A DNA stretch of 64,000 bases. It comes from Verrucomicrobiales bacterium (GTDB taxonomy: Bacteria; Verrucomicrobiota; Verrucomicrobiia; Limisphaerales; UBA11320). The DNA lies in assembly GCA_016793885.1 (NCBI GenBank), contig JAEUHE010000149.1:23125-87124 (forward strand). The letters are read 5' to 3'. The notes under the pieces are model-generated. The model saw nothing but the letters and a program-made list of their open reading frames with translations. It was not told where the DNA came from and searched no databases. This document shows, one piece after another, positions 18,253 to 28,507 of the stretch (positions are counted from its first letter, which is position 1; each line of letters opens with the position of its first letter). Both the position numbers and the translations under genes were made by a program.

Positions 18253-19263
18253 ATGAAAACACTGCAAGTCTTCCTCGCTGCTCTGATGGTTCTCGGCGCC
18301 ACATCCCTTCCGGCAGCCGACCGCGTGGTTTATGAAGGAACGAAGGGCCCTGGGCGTGGGAAGCACATCGTCTTTCTGAGCGGCGACGAGGAATACCGCT
18401 CCGAGGAGGCACTGCCGATGCTCGCCAAAATTCTGGCGGTGCACCATGGTTTCAAATGCACGGTACTTTTCCCACTGAACCCGGCGGATGGAACCATCGA
18501 CCCCAACAACCAAACGAACGTCGTGGGTCTGGAGGCGATCCAAACGGCGGACCTAGTGATTATGCTGCTGCGTTTTCGCGAGTTTCCTGACGCCCAGATG
18601 AAGTATTTCGTCGACTACTACAACGCCGGCAAACCGATCATCGGCCTGCGCACCTCGACCCACGCCTTCTCCTACGAAAGAAACAAGAAAAGCCCATACG
18701 CCAAGTTCGATTGGCGAAGTAAGGAATGGCCGGGCGGGTTTGGCCAGCAAGTCCTGGGGGACACTTGGATCAGTCACCATGGTAACCATGGGAGCCAGAG
18801 CACCCGCGGGATCATCAACGAGCAGCTGAAAAAGCACCCGATCCTTAAAGGAGTTACCGACATCTGGGGACCGAGTGATGTTTATGGCATCACCCACCTG
18901 CCGGCCGACGCCCAAGTACTTGCCTATGGACAAATCCTGGCCGGCATGAAGCCAACGGATGCGGCCATCGAAGGCCCCAAAAACAATCCGATGATGCCCC
19001 TGATTTGGGTGCGTGAACGCAAGAATGAAGACGGGAAAGTCAACCGGATCCTCTGCAGCACCATCGGCGCAGCCTCGGACTTTGAGAGCGAAGGCCTTCG
19101 ACGCCTGATGGTGAACGCCTCCTATTGGTGTTTGGGCATGGAAAAGAAGATCAAGGCCAGCAGCAAGGCGGACGTTGTGGGCGAGTATCACCCCACTTTC
19201 TTCGGATTTGGCAAGTTCAAGAAGGGCCTGAAACCGTCGGACTACGAGCTCGAGTCGAAGTGA
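18253..19263 (+). CDS. ThuA-like domain protein, secreted
   Basis: A 336-residue protein with a signal peptide (MKTLQVFLAALMVLGATSLPAA, about 1-22). A ThuA-like, glutamine-amidotransferase-type fold covers about 35-280: HIVFLSGDEEYRSEEALPM, DLVIMLLRFREFPD, PIIGLRTSTHAF and HHGNHGSQSTRG. ThuA domains occur in trehalose and other sugar utilisation and are abundant in Verrucomicrobiota and Planctomycetota next to secreted sugar-degrading enzymes. The exact reaction is unknown. It stands alone here, tail to tail with murJ (gap 9 nt). Confidence 0.85.
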   Translation: MKTLQVFLAALMVLGATSLPAADRVVYEGTKGPGRGKHIVFLSGDEEYRSEEALPMLAKILAVHHGFKCTVLFPLNPADGTIDPNNQTNVVGLEAIQTADLVIMLLRFREFPDAQMKYFVDYYNAGKPIIGLRTSTHAFSYERNKKSPYAKFDWRSKEWPGGFGQQVLGDTWISHHGNHGSQSTRGIINEQLKKHPILKGVTDIWGPSDVYGITHLPADAQVLAYGQILAGMKPTDAAIEGPKNNPMMPLIWVRERKNEDGKVNRILCSTIGAASDFESEGLRRLMVNASYWCLGMEKKIKASSKADVVGEYHPTFFGFGKFKKGLKPSDYELESK

Positions 19264-19272
19264 AGCGGTCTG

Positions 19273-20841
19273 TCAGCGACTCCAGCGTGCACGCAGCTTG
19301 GCCATCGCCTGATCGATGGCCTCGCTGCCGTAACCGATGTGGAAGAGGCGGATCAGCGCGAGGTAGACGATGGCCGCGCACGCGGTAGGAACAAACACCG
19401 CGCCGGTTTTTACCCAGAATTGAGCGTGTCCGAAGTGACGCTCCCACCCTTGAAAAATCAGCCAGGCCACTGCCCCGCTGACCAAGGCTACTCCCGCCAG
19501 CGCGGTGACACTTCCCTGCAAGCGCTGAAAATCCAGGCGGCCCAGCTTCTTGCGTAAGGCAAACAGCAACAAACCCGCATTCATCGCAGCGGTCATCGAA
19601 TTGGCCAAGCCCATGCCGGCCTGCTCCAGGGGTCCCAGAAACAGGGCGGTTAAGACCAAATTCAAAAAGAGACAACAGATGCTGATGCGCGCGGGGGTTG
19701 AGGTGTCACCCAGCGCGTAGAATGCCCGGGCGAGAATATTCACCGTCGAATAGGCGATCAGCGCCGGAGCGAGAAAGACCAAGGCTTTGGTGACCCTGGT
19801 GGTGGCAACGACATCAAAACTTCCCCGCTCAAAAAGCAGGCGGATGATCGGCTCGGCCAGAACCATTAACAAGACTGCGGCCATGATGTTGGAGGTGAGC
19901 ACATAGCCCAACCCTTGTTGTAACGTTGAACGAAACTCCGGATACTTCTTGTCGGTCGCCAAGCCTGAAAGCGTCGGCAGAAGATAAGTGGCCAGGGAAA
20001 CGCCAAATAGACCTTGCGGCAGTTCCATGAGGCGCACGGCGTAATCAAAAGAGGAAACGATATGATCGGCGAACCAAAAGCCAAGGCCCTGACTCACCAG
20101 CACATTGATCTGAAACGCGGCCACTCCCAGGATACCAGGCACCATCTGCCGCCCCACAAAAAGCACCGATTTATCCTTCCAAGGGGTAATCCAGCGAAAT
20201 CGAAAACCCTCACGTCGCAGCAGCGGCAGTTGGTAGATCGCCTGAGCAGCCCCCGCCAATACCACCCCCAGAGCAATTCCGAAGACTTGGCGCTCCTTGG
20301 TTTGCCCCATCATGGGAGCGATGAGAAACACCGAACCAATCATGACCACGTTCAGCATCACCGAGCCGAACGCAGGAACGAAAAAGTGTCCTCGAGCGTT
20401 CAGGATGCCCATGAAAAAGGCAGCCACGCAGACCAGGAGCAGGTAGGGACACATGCACCTCATCAAATCCAGCATCAACACCGTCTTGAGTTTAAACCAT
20501 CCTGACCACATCAACAGCGTCGCCACGGCCATCATCAGCAGCACCACCCCAGTCGCAACCACCAGCAGCGCCGACAGCACCGCGTTCGCCACACGCCACA
20601 TTTCCTGTTCTCCCTCCAGCTTCTGTTTCTCCTTAAAGTGGGGGATGAAAGCCGCAGTCAACACCCCCTCGCCCAGCAAGCGTCGGAATAGATTCGGAAT
20701 GCTGAATGCATAGGTGAAGGCACTCGCCACCAGGCCCGTGCCCATCAGGTGAGCATAAGCCATCACACGAACCAGACCCAGGATCCGGCTTAACAAAGTG
20801 GCCAGCGCGATCGCACCGGAGGACTTCAGCATTTGAGACAT
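19273..20841 (-). CDS. murJ: Lipid II flippase MurJ (MviN)
   Basis: Flips lipid-linked peptidoglycan precursors across the inner membrane. The 522-residue protein is complete, with about 14 membrane helices of the MOP exporter family. The opening SSGAIALATLLSRILGLVRV and the PNLFRRLLGEGVLTAAFIP loop are diagnostic of MurJ. An amidase gene lies upstream on the same strand, 50 nt away, consistent with an envelope-biogenesis cluster. The ATG at 20841 places the first helix as in the family. Confidence 0.95.
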   Translation of the reverse strand: MSQMLKSSGAIALATLLSRILGLVRVMAYAHLMGTGLVASAFTYAFSIPNLFRRLLGEGVLTAAFIPHFKEKQKLEGEQEMWRVANAVLSALLVVATGVVLLMMAVATLLMWSGWFKLKTVLMLDLMRCMCPYLLLVCVAAFFMGILNARGHFFVPAFGSVMLNVVMIGSVFLIAPMMGQTKERQVFGIALGVVLAGAAQAIYQLPLLRREGFRFRWITPWKDKSVLFVGRQMVPGILGVAAFQINVLVSQGLGFWFADHIVSSFDYAVRLMELPQGLFGVSLATYLLPTLSGLATDKKYPEFRSTLQQGLGYVLTSNIMAAVLLMVLAEPIIRLLFERGSFDVVATTRVTKALVFLAPALIAYSTVNILARAFYALGDTSTPARISICCLFLNLVLTALFLGPLEQAGMGLANSMTAAMNAGLLLFALRKKLGRLDFQRLQGSVTALAGVALVSGAVAWLIFQGWERHFGHAQFWVKTGAVFVPTACAAIVYLALIRLFHIGYGSEAIDQAMAKLRARWSR

Positions 20842-20891
20842 TTGGAAAGGGGCGATCTAAAGTTGCTGCGGTGTAGCAAGCAAGATTTCAC

Positions 20892-22244
20892 CTAGTTAGC
20901 ACCACGGTCCACAGCTGGCTCACCACTCTGCCCGATGGTCGGTTCCAAGACCGGCACCGGATCCAGCGCCGCGATCCCGGCAGCGACACCCTCAGCCAAT
21001 CGCTGGCGATAGGCGGCCTCACCGATTCGCTTGGCATCCTCCGGGTTGGACAAATACCCTCCTTCGATCAGGATGGCGGGGCGAGACTGTCCTCGAAGAA
21101 CGCCCATGAAGCGAGCCCGCTGCACCCCACGGTCTATCGCTCCGGATCGCGCGATCACCGATTTGTGCACACGCCAAGCCAGGTTGAGGTTTTCAAGATC
21201 GAACCCGTTGTTTGGAAAAGCCAACCGCAGATTGTCTTCTCCATCCCGAACAACCGAGGAGGCCAGACCGGGCGGAGTCAGAACAAAGGTCTCCAAGCCG
21301 CGTTTGTGATTGACCGGATACGCCGAGTTAAAATGGAGGCTGACAAACAGATCCGCCTTAAGGGTCTCAGCGAAAAGCACTCGTTCCGCCAGAGACATGT
21401 CAGCATCGTTGGTTCGTGTCAGCGCGACCCGATACCCGTGCTTCTGCAACACCAAGGCTAAACGGTGCGCCCAATCCAGGGTGACTCGCTCCTCAAAGTA
21501 GCGGCGATCGACACTCTCACTCCCGGCGTCTTTGCCGCCATGCCCCGGATCGATGACAATCAGCCGATTCGTAGACCACCAGACCGGCTGGATGGGCCAG
21601 AGGAGGGGGTGAAGGGTTTTCTGGTAATCCACGCGATGCACGCAAGGCTGCCCATTCACGAACTGCGGTAAATGCCCGAGCATGACATCCACACCTCGAA
21701 TGGTCGCTCGGGTCGATCCCACACGGATCAGCGCTCTCCCCATGGCCGTCGCGACCTCGTAGGTTGGCTGGGGATTCTCCGCCACACGTCGAGGAGCCAC
21801 CAATCCCAGGTTTCCCGCCCACTCGAACAGCGAGATCAGCGGATTGCGCATGGGGTTCGCTTGGATGAGCGGCTGGAGGGGATGCCTGGCGGTCGAAACC
21901 GGCGGGGGCGCTGGAGGAAACGCGACCAGCCCGTTGGTCAGGGGCGAGGAGGATGGCACCAGCGAGTTGCTCATGCTTCCAAGCTGGGATGCCGGAACAG
22001 CGAGCCGAGAGAATCCCGAACCCACACTGCCCGCACCAACCATTAGGTTCGAGGAGGTTCCCGTCGACACTGACAGGGGTGAGGAGATTTGCGGAGAGGT
22101 CTCCGGATGCTTCGGATAGGCCAGCAACAAAGGCGCGGCCACCTCCTGGGTAACCAAAGGAGGCAACGAGCCTGCTGCAAACCCTGAGCTGGCTGATACG
22201 AGCCAAACCAGAGTCAAAATAGTGTGGCATCCTGCCTGACTCAC
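20892..22244 (-). CDS. N-acetylmuramoyl-L-alanine amidase (Amidase_3), secreted
   Basis: Cleaves the lactyl amide bond between MurNAc and the peptide stem. The ~450-residue protein has an N-terminal signal-like segment (TILTLVWLVSASSGFAAG), a long Ser/Pro-rich linker, and a C-terminal Amidase_3 domain. Zn-ligand and catalytic motifs are visible: IDPGHGGKDAG, FEERVTLDWA, VSLHFNSA and the Glu in ILIEGGYLSNP. No ATG is available; I prefer the GTG at 22244, and TTG at 22262 is the alternative. It lies upstream of murJ on the same strand. Confidence 0.88.
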   Translation of the reverse strand: MSQAGCHTILTLVWLVSASSGFAAGSLPPLVTQEVAAPLLLAYPKHPETSPQISSPLSVSTGTSSNLMVGAGSVGSGFSRLAVPASQLGSMSNSLVPSSSPLTNGLVAFPPAPPPVSTARHPLQPLIQANPMRNPLISLFEWAGNLGLVAPRRVAENPQPTYEVATAMGRALIRVGSTRATIRGVDVMLGHLPQFVNGQPCVHRVDYQKTLHPLLWPIQPVWWSTNRLIVIDPGHGGKDAGSESVDRRYFEERVTLDWAHRLALVLQKHGYRVALTRTNDADMSLAERVLFAETLKADLFVSLHFNSAYPVNHKRGLETFVLTPPGLASSVVRDGEDNLRLAFPNNGFDLENLNLAWRVHKSVIARSGAIDRGVQRARFMGVLRGQSRPAILIEGGYLSNPEDAKRIGEAAYRQRLAEGVAAGIAALDPVPVLEPTIGQSGEPAVDRGAN

Positions 22245-22301
22245 GGGAGCGTCATTCTGCAAAAGCCGCCAGTGCGCAGCAATATGTTTTAGGAATACTT
22301 G

Positions 22302-24857
22302 CTAGGAAGCCTCCTCCCGCAACAGCTCGAGCGGCGGAAGCTCCGATGCGGTTCGACTGCTGAGCAGTCCAGTAACTACTGTCAGTAAAGCGACACTTAG
22401 CGGAGCAATCAAGATCGGCAGCACCGAGAGCAGGTAGGAGGTTCGAAAAACGAAGTGGGCCAGCGCCCAGGATGCAGCGATCGCCAAAACGGTCCCCGTG
22501 GAGCCGGCCAGGAACCCGAGGCTGGCGTATTCCCACACCAGAATCCGCTGCAGCTGGGCCCGCGAAGCGCCCAAGGTCCGGAGCAGTACGGATTCCTTCA
22601 TGCGCTGATGCCGACTCACCAGCACCGCCCCAGCTAAGACCAACAGCCCCGTTGCCACCGTAAAAAGCGCCATGAAACGCAACGCCAGCGAAACCTTGCT
22701 GAGGATCGCGTCCAGGGTGTTCAGCACCAAGGTCAGGTCGATTGCCGAAACATTGGGAAACCGCTCCACAACACTCCTTTGAATCTCGGCTGATTCTTCC
22801 GCGGACTTGGTGCGGGTCACAAACACATGAAACGCCGGCGCCCCTTCCAAAGACCCGGGCGGGAAGACGACAAAAAAGTTGGGCTGCATGCGCCGCCAAT
22901 CCACCTTGCGGAGGCTAGCAACCCGGGTGCTCAAAGGCACGCCCTGGAGATCAAAGACCAATTCGTCTCCGAGACCGACACCCAGCTCTCGAGCAATCCC
23001 CTCCTCGACCGATACCGGGATGAACTCCCGCGAGGGATCGAAGGGGGGATGCCAGGATCCCACCACCAGACTCTCGGAATTGGCCAACTCGGCCCTCCAC
23101 GTCGAGCGGTATTCCCTCCTCAGAGCCCACTTCGCCACCACACGATTCGTATCGGCCAGCAACTCATCCACAGTCCTCTCCTTCAGCTTGGAAAGGCGCA
23201 TGGTAACAATGGGAGCCTGTTCCATTAAGGGAATGCCCCGGCTTTGAAGTAATTCTGTGACCCCTGCTTGTTGATCAGGCTGAATGTCAAAGAAGATTGT
23301 GTTTGGGCGATCCGACCCCCGATCCTTAATCAGCTGCGTCAGCAGCGTGTTTTGGGCGAGGTACAAAGTCAGGAGCACGAACGTGCCCAAGCCCAGGGAG
23401 AGCATGAGGAGGGTGGTGCGATTGTTGGGGCGATGCAGATTCGCGACCCCCTGCCTCCCCGCAAAGGGGAGAAAGCGCGGCGCTATCGCCCGCGCCGCAA
23501 GCATCAGTCCGCGCGCTAGTGAAGCCAGGAGAGCAAACGCCGCCAGCAAACCGACGGCAAACCCGATACCATGTCGCCACTTTTGAGTGTGCTGAACCGC
23601 AAACGTGCCGGCAGCGAATAGGATTAGAAGGTAGACCGCCACTGCGTCCCAGGGGACGCGCCTTCCTCCTTCGCTGCCGGCGGCCAAGCGTAAGGCCGCC
23701 AGCGGGGAGGTGCGACGCACGGCCAGCAGAGGCAAGAGGGCGAAGATTAAACAGAAAACAGTCCCCAGCAACAGTCCCTGAAGCCCGCGCCACAGGTTCA
23801 GTGAGGAATCTATCTTCAACTGGAGGAAATCTCCCATTACCCAGGGCAAAACTCGCTCGGTTGCCAGACCCAGGATCACACCCACCAAAGAAGCCAGCAC
23901 GCCCAGAGCCATGGCCTGCGCCAGATAGATGGAGAATGTTTGCGCCTGGGAAGCCCCGAGGCAGCGCAGCATCGCGACACCGGGAAGTTTCTCACGAATG
24001 TGGGTATGGATGGCACTGGACACCCCGATACCGCCTAACAGGAGAGCAACGAACCCAATCAGGCTCAAAAAGTTCGCCAGATTCTCCATGGAGTCACCGA
24101 GGTCCTCCTGCCGTTTCTCAACGGTGGTATGACCCAGTCGCAGCCGATCGAGCTCCGGTTTGAGCTGCTTAGCCCACGCCTCCGCAGACTCTCCAGGTGC
24201 CAGTCGAAAATAGACCTTATATCGAGCCAAGCTACCTTCCCTAAGCAAGTTTCCCCGGGCCAGATCGCTCTTCCGTAGATAGACCCGAGGAGCCAGGGTG
24301 GTGAAGGCCATGGAGTCCCCAGGGACGCGCTGTAAGCGCCCCACCACTTTGAGTGAAAGATCCCCCACTCTCAGATCATCACCAACCTGCGCCTGGAATT
24401 GAGCCAGCAGACTCTCCTCGACTAGAGCCCCTCCCGTCTCACGCCAACGATCCAGGCTACCCGGGGGCAAGGATTCCAGCTCTCCGTAAAAAGGAAAATC
24501 ACCCTCGATGACGCGCACCTGAACCAATCGGGTACCACGGGAGGCTGGAAAAATAACCATGGAGGAGAAATCGACCTCCCGGGCCTGCTCCCCACCGATC
24601 GACCTAAACAACGCCTCCTCCTCCACCCCGAACCGACTGCGCCCAGCGAGGACCAAGTCCGCTCCGAGCAAGGATTTAGCCTGAACTTCAATCGATTGGT
24701 TAATCTGATCTCGCAGCGAGCCAATCGCTGTGAGCGCCGCTATGCCCAAAACGATGGAGCTGCCGAAAAGAGCCAGCCTGCGGCGGCGCTGCCGGCTTTC
24801 GCGCCAGGCCATCGTCCACGTCCAGGGCCGCAGCAAGGCACGAATCATGGCGATCAT
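22302..24857 (-). CDS. ABC transporter permease, FtsX-like (YbbP type)
   Basis: An 851-residue permease with FtsX-like domains in two halves, as in the YbbP family. An N-terminal helix (about 25-48) precedes a large extracytoplasmic domain (about 50-250). Helices near 255-420 follow, then two central helices, a second periplasmic domain, and a C-terminal FtsX block (about 715-850) with ATGLLVLAGAVLVSRHQRMK. The start overlaps the stop of the ATPase gene by 4 nt (ATGA). In E. coli the pair is linked to lysophospholipase TesA; in other bacteria such pairs export lipid-linked or other hydrophobic cargo. Substrate here is unknown. Confidence 0.88.
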   Translation of the reverse strand: MIAMIRALLRPWTWTMAWRESRQRRRRLALFGSSIVLGIAALTAIGSLRDQINQSIEVQAKSLLGADLVLAGRSRFGVEEEALFRSIGGEQAREVDFSSMVIFPASRGTRLVQVRVIEGDFPFYGELESLPPGSLDRWRETGGALVEESLLAQFQAQVGDDLRVGDLSLKVVGRLQRVPGDSMAFTTLAPRVYLRKSDLARGNLLREGSLARYKVYFRLAPGESAEAWAKQLKPELDRLRLGHTTVEKRQEDLGDSMENLANFLSLIGFVALLLGGIGVSSAIHTHIREKLPGVAMLRCLGASQAQTFSIYLAQAMALGVLASLVGVILGLATERVLPWVMGDFLQLKIDSSLNLWRGLQGLLLGTVFCLIFALLPLLAVRRTSPLAALRLAAGSEGGRRVPWDAVAVYLLILFAAGTFAVQHTQKWRHGIGFAVGLLAAFALLASLARGLMLAARAIAPRFLPFAGRQGVANLHRPNNRTTLLMLSLGLGTFVLLTLYLAQNTLLTQLIKDRGSDRPNTIFFDIQPDQQAGVTELLQSRGIPLMEQAPIVTMRLSKLKERTVDELLADTNRVVAKWALRREYRSTWRAELANSESLVVGSWHPPFDPSREFIPVSVEEGIARELGVGLGDELVFDLQGVPLSTRVASLRKVDWRRMQPNFFVVFPPGSLEGAPAFHVFVTRTKSAEESAEIQRSVVERFPNVSAIDLTLVLNTLDAILSKVSLALRFMALFTVATGLLVLAGAVLVSRHQRMKESVLLRTLGASRAQLQRILVWEYASLGFLAGSTGTVLAIAASWALAHFVFRTSYLLSVLPILIAPLSVALLTVVTGLLSSRTASELPPLELLREEAS

Positions 24858-25534
24858 TCGGAGCCTACCACCTTTCCTCCACGCAACCGGATCATCTGTC
24901 CCGCACGGGCGGCAAGCTCCCGATCATGAGTCACCAAAACGAGCGCGGTTTTCTCGCCTGCGTTGAGCTCGAAAAGCATTTCCACGATCTGCTGAGCGGT
25001 GGCATGATCCAGGTTGCCGGTCGGTTCATCAGCAAACAGGACCTTCGGGCGATTCACAAAGGCCCGGGCGATGGCCACGCGCTGTTGCTCCCCTCCAGAG
25101 AGTTGGGAAGGATAGTGATCCAACCGAGCTCCCAGCCCCACCCTCTCCAGCAGCGCGCGAGCCGGACCCGCGGCATCAGCAGTGCCCCGAAGCTCCAACG
25201 GGATCATCACATTTTCCCAGGCGGTGAGAGTCGGAAGCAGCTGAAAGCTCTGAAAAATAAACCCAACACTTTCGTTTCGGATGCGGGCACGCCCATCCTC
25301 GTCCAGAGAGCTCAGGAGAGTCCCGCCCAACCATACGTCACCGGTGCTTGGGCGATCGAGGCCGGCGGCCAATCCCAGCAAGGTGGTCTTGCCGCTGCCT
25401 GAAGGGCCGACAATGGCACAGGAGTCACCGGCGCAGAGCGAAAAACTCACCTCGCTGAGCACAGTGAGCGTCCCATGGCTGGAGGCATAGGTTTTGGACA
25501 ATCGCTCCACGCGGAGCACAGGATCAAATTGCAC
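24854..25534 (-). CDS. ABC transporter ATP-binding protein (YbbA type)
   Basis: A 226-residue ATPase of the LolD/MacB/YbbA family. Walker A is [12 protein letters not shown] (about 44-55), the signature is [15 protein letters not shown], and Walker B is [12 protein letters not shown]. The stop overlaps the permease start by 4 nt, so the two form a coupled operon. The start is a GTG at 25534. It is divergent from lpxA, whose start lies 89 nt away, so the promoters share this short gap. Confidence 0.94.
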   Translation of the reverse strand: MQFDPVLRVERLSKTYASSHGTLTVLSEVSFSLCAGDSCAIVGPSGSGKTTLLGLAAGLDRPSTGDVWLGGTLLSSLDEDGRARIRNESVGFIFQSFQLLPTLTAWENVMIPLELRGTADAAGPARALLERVGLGARLDHYPSQLSGGEQQRVAIARAFVNRPKVLFADEPTGNLDHATAQQIVEMLFELNAGEKTALVLVTHDRELAARAGQMIRLRGGKVVGSE

Positions 25535-25622
25535 AGCTCCACTTTCACCCAGCCTAACTCCAGGTCAAATGCGAATTGTTTTGATCCCCCCTGATATTCC
25601 TGTGTTCAATTCTGCTAGCCAA

Positions 25623-26429
25623 ATGAGCCTTATTCATCCGACGGCTACTATCGATGCGCGTGCGACGCTGGATCCTTCGGTTCAGGTGGGTCCCTATGTC
25701 GTGATCGATGCTCATGTCACCGTGGGGCCAGGGTGCCGAATCGGACCGCACGTACACCTCACCGGCCATACAACCATCGGAGCCAACAACCTCTTTCATT
25801 CGGGGGCTGTGATCGGGGATGCCCCGCAGGATTTGAAGTACGACGGCGCACCCACCAGGCTCACCATTGGAGACAATAACGTCTTCCGCGAGCACACCAC
25901 CGTTCACCGCTCCAACAAGCTGGCGGATGCGACACGCATCGGCCACTCGAACTTTCTGATGGCAAATAGCCATATCGGCCACAACACGATTCTCGGTGAC
26001 CACAACATCATCGCCAACGGGGCACTCATCGCCGGGCATGTCACCGTCATGGATCGCGCGTTCATTTCCGGAAATTGTCTAGTTCACCAGTTCGTGAGGG
26101 TCGGTACGCTGTCACTCATGCAGGGAGGCTCGGCGATCAGCAAAGACCTACCCCCGTTCGCCATCGCGAGGGGCGACAACCGGATTTGCGGACTGAACAT
26201 CATCGGGCTAAGGCGCGCCGGCTTCACTCCCGAACAGAGACTGGAGCTCAAGCGTCTGTACCACCTACTTTTCCGCAGGGGCAACCAGCTCAGGGCGGCT
26301 GTTGACGAAGCCTCTATTGCATTCCAAAGCCCGGCCGCCCAGCAGCTCTTGGACTTTGTGAAAGCGACACGCCGAGGAGTTTGTGCGGACAGAAGCCGCC
26401 GACCGGATTCCCCGGAAGAAAACGACTGA
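25623..26429 (+). CDS. lpxA: Acyl-ACP--UDP-N-acetylglucosamine O-acyltransferase
   Basis: Catalyses the first step of lipid A synthesis, so the organism makes lipopolysaccharide. The 268-residue protein is a left-handed beta helix of hexapeptide repeats (IHPTATIDARATLDPSVQVG onward) with the catalytic His region HRSNKLADATRIGHSNFLMANSHIGHNT and the NIIGLRRAGF motif near the C-terminal helices. The start at 25623 (MSLIHPTATI) fits the family; longer in-frame starts (25494, 25569) add sequence unlike LpxA and would overlap the divergent ABC gene. It ends 17 nt before the convergent DUF2786 gene. Confidence 0.95.
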   Translation: MSLIHPTATIDARATLDPSVQVGPYVVIDAHVTVGPGCRIGPHVHLTGHTTIGANNLFHSGAVIGDAPQDLKYDGAPTRLTIGDNNVFREHTTVHRSNKLADATRIGHSNFLMANSHIGHNTILGDHNIIANGALIAGHVTVMDRAFISGNCLVHQFVRVGTLSLMQGGSAISKDLPPFAIARGDNRICGLNIIGLRRAGFTPEQRLELKRLYHLLFRRGNQLRAAVDEASIAFQSPAAQQLLDFVKATRRGVCADRSRRPDSPEEND

Positions 26430-26446
26430 TTTCGAAGCGGCGGCTC

Positions 26447-27541
26447 CTAACTCAGAAGCCCACGGACCACGCCGGAACTGGAATTTCCGACGGGACGATT
26501 CAGTCGAACCTGTCGCCCATCTTGAACCCCATCCTGGAAAGTGCCATGAACCCGGACTGCGGCCGATTGTCGGGCGATGGTTCGCGGATGAACATATCGG
26601 TAAAACTCTGTCAATCGAGGGTCTTGCTTCCAGACTAGTGCCTGCTCCCGAGCCAACCGATCCGTTTGCCCGCGAAGCTTCTCGGAGAAACCCACCACCA
26701 CACCCCAGTAGTAGTGTAGTCGGCCGGCATTGGAACGCAGCCCCACCGCTCTTTGGTGCGCTCGCCACAGCTGAGGAAGCAGGTTCTCCAGGAAAGCCGC
26801 AACATACTCCGCCATGTCGAGATTGAGTTTCGTTCCGTGGATTTTCAAAAAAGTCCCCCGCTTCTGAGAAAGCGGATCGTAACCTCGATCCCAAATGACC
26901 TCCACGAAAAAGAAGTCCCGCAGCAAACTCGCGATGGCATTTTCGTAGCGCTGCACCCGACTTCGAGGTCGTCCCAGTTGACGCACACCATAGCGAGAGC
27001 CAGCCTCACCCACATCCTGGAGCGATAGATTGTACTTCAGCAGAAGATAGCGAGCCTTCTCCATGGCCAGCTGAGCTTCATGCTCATTGGAGCTGGTGGC
27101 AAGTGACAGGAGCTTCGAGATCTTTTCCCGAATCGGGTTGTCGCCCTCCAGGATGCCACCGACGACCGGCGTGACCTCTCCGCCGTTGCCTGATGCGTGA
27201 GGACTCACCCGAAGCAGCTGACAGGCCTCTTTAAACTTAGGACCATGAGGAGCCGGGTCATCGCCGCCCAAAATCTCATCCACGTATTGATGCGCCATCT
27301 CGTGGCGAAGAGTCTCCATGACCCCCATCCAGGGATCACGAAGAACGTGCGCCTCTGAGAGCGAGATCATCCGCGTCTCACGATGCCAGGCACCCAGGCG
27401 AGTGGCAGCACCATCGAGACGAAAACTGGGTTGCGTCAGTCTTTCCCCCAGATAGCACCAATTGTAGTGACGCCAAAACGAGGCTATCTCGACCAGGAGC
27501 GGCGGACTTTCAGCAGGTTCTGAAGGGAACCGCGGGTTCAT
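26447..27541 (-). CDS. DUF2786 protein with SprT-like metalloprotease motif
   Basis: A 364-residue protein. Residues 15-115 resemble the SprT-like fold, with the zinc motif HEMAH in ETLRHEMAHQYVDE and a following HGPKFKEACQ. A DUF2786 domain follows at about 130-175 (IREKISKLLSLATSSNEHEA, then AMEKARYLLLKYNLSL). The remainder (to about 345) is a conserved C-terminal region of DUF2786 proteins with no known function. A DNA- or protein-quality-control role is a guess from the SprT similarity. It stands upstream of nothing on the same strand and is convergent with lpxA. Confidence 0.75.
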   Translation of the reverse strand: MNPRFPSEPAESPPLLVEIASFWRHYNWCYLGERLTQPSFRLDGAATRLGAWHRETRMISLSEAHVLRDPWMGVMETLRHEMAHQYVDEILGGDDPAPHGPKFKEACQLLRVSPHASGNGGEVTPVVGGILEGDNPIREKISKLLSLATSSNEHEAQLAMEKARYLLLKYNLSLQDVGEAGSRYGVRQLGRPRSRVQRYENAIASLLRDFFFVEVIWDRGYDPLSQKRGTFLKIHGTKLNLDMAEYVAAFLENLLPQLWRAHQRAVGLRSNAGRLHYYWGVVVGFSEKLRGQTDRLAREQALVWKQDPRLTEFYRYVHPRTIARQSAAVRVHGTFQDGVQDGRQVRLNRPVGNSSSGVVRGLLS

Positions 27542-27565
27542 AGGTGCTCAACCTATCATGGATGG

Positions 27566-28507
27566 TCAGTGAGCCACCTCCAAGGGCCCCTTTCCACCAT
27601 TGACCAGAAACAGCACCGCCATGCGTATGGCGAGGCCATTGGTGACCTGTTCCAAAATCACCGACCGACCACAATCGGCCACCTCGCTATTAATCTCCAC
27701 CCCGCGATTGATGGGCCCGGGATGCATAATCAGCACATCCGGTTTGGTCCGAGCAAAGCGCGCACGAGAGAGACCAAAGAGTGTGCTATACTCACCGATG
27801 CTGGGAAACATCGTCTTGCGCTGTCGCTCGTGCTGAATTCGAAGCAGGTTGATGACATCGGCGTTCTCAATAGCCGCATTGACATCATAGGTCACCTGGC
27901 AGCCCATCTCCTCGAAAACTTTGGGAACCAAGGTACTCGGGCCACAAAGAGTGACCTTGGCGCCTAATTTCAGGAGCGCCCAGATGTTGGATCGAGCTAC
28001 GCGGCTGTACAAGATGTCCCCAAGAATGGTGACGTTCAGGCCTTCAATCTTTCCTTTATGCTCACGTATCGTGAACACATCGAGCAGCGCCTGAGTAGGA
28101 TGTTCATGGGCTCCATCTCCAGCGTTGATCACACTGCCTTTCAAGAAGCGGCTCAAGAAGTGCGGGGCACCGGTAGCGCTATGTCGAATAATGATGATGT
28201 CCGCATTGAGCGCCTCGAGGTTCTTCGCGGTGTCCTTTAGGCTCTCGCCCTTCTTGAGCGAGGAAGCCTCCGCAGTGAAATTAATGATGTCGGCGGTAAG
28301 GCGCAGAGCCGCGAGCTCGAAACTGATTCGAGTGCGGGTGGAGGGCTCGATAAACAAATTCACCACCGTCTTACCCCGGAGTGCAGGCACTTTCTTAATG
28401 GCACGCTCACCCACAGCTTTGAAGGCGCGAGCGGTATCCAGGACCGCGTTGATCTCTGCCGACGAAAGCGATTGGATATCCAGAAGATGTTTTCGAGTCC
28501 AGCTCAT
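27566..28507 (-). CDS. pyrB: Aspartate carbamoyltransferase catalytic subunit
   Basis: Condenses carbamoyl phosphate with aspartate, the committed step of pyrimidine synthesis. The 313-residue protein has the carbamoyl-phosphate loop [12 protein letters not shown] (about 55-66), [15 protein letters not shown], and the aspartate-binding region near [10 protein letters not shown] and [12 protein letters not shown]. Its start overlaps the stop of pyrR by 4 nt (ATGA), so the two are coupled. No pyrI regulatory gene or pyrC is visible here; pyrR-pyrB alone suggests regulation by PyrR. Confidence 0.96.
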   Translation of the reverse strand: MSWTRKHLLDIQSLSSAEINAVLDTARAFKAVGERAIKKVPALRGKTVVNLFIEPSTRTRISFELAALRLTADIINFTAEASSLKKGESLKDTAKNLEALNADIIIIRHSATGAPHFLSRFLKGSVINAGDGAHEHPTQALLDVFTIREHKGKIEGLNVTILGDILYSRVARSNIWALLKLGAKVTLCGPSTLVPKVFEEMGCQVTYDVNAAIENADVINLLRIQHERQRKTMFPSIGEYSTLFGLSRARFARTKPDVLIMHPGPINRGVEINSEVADCGRSVILEQVTNGLAIRMAVLFLVNGGKGPLEVAH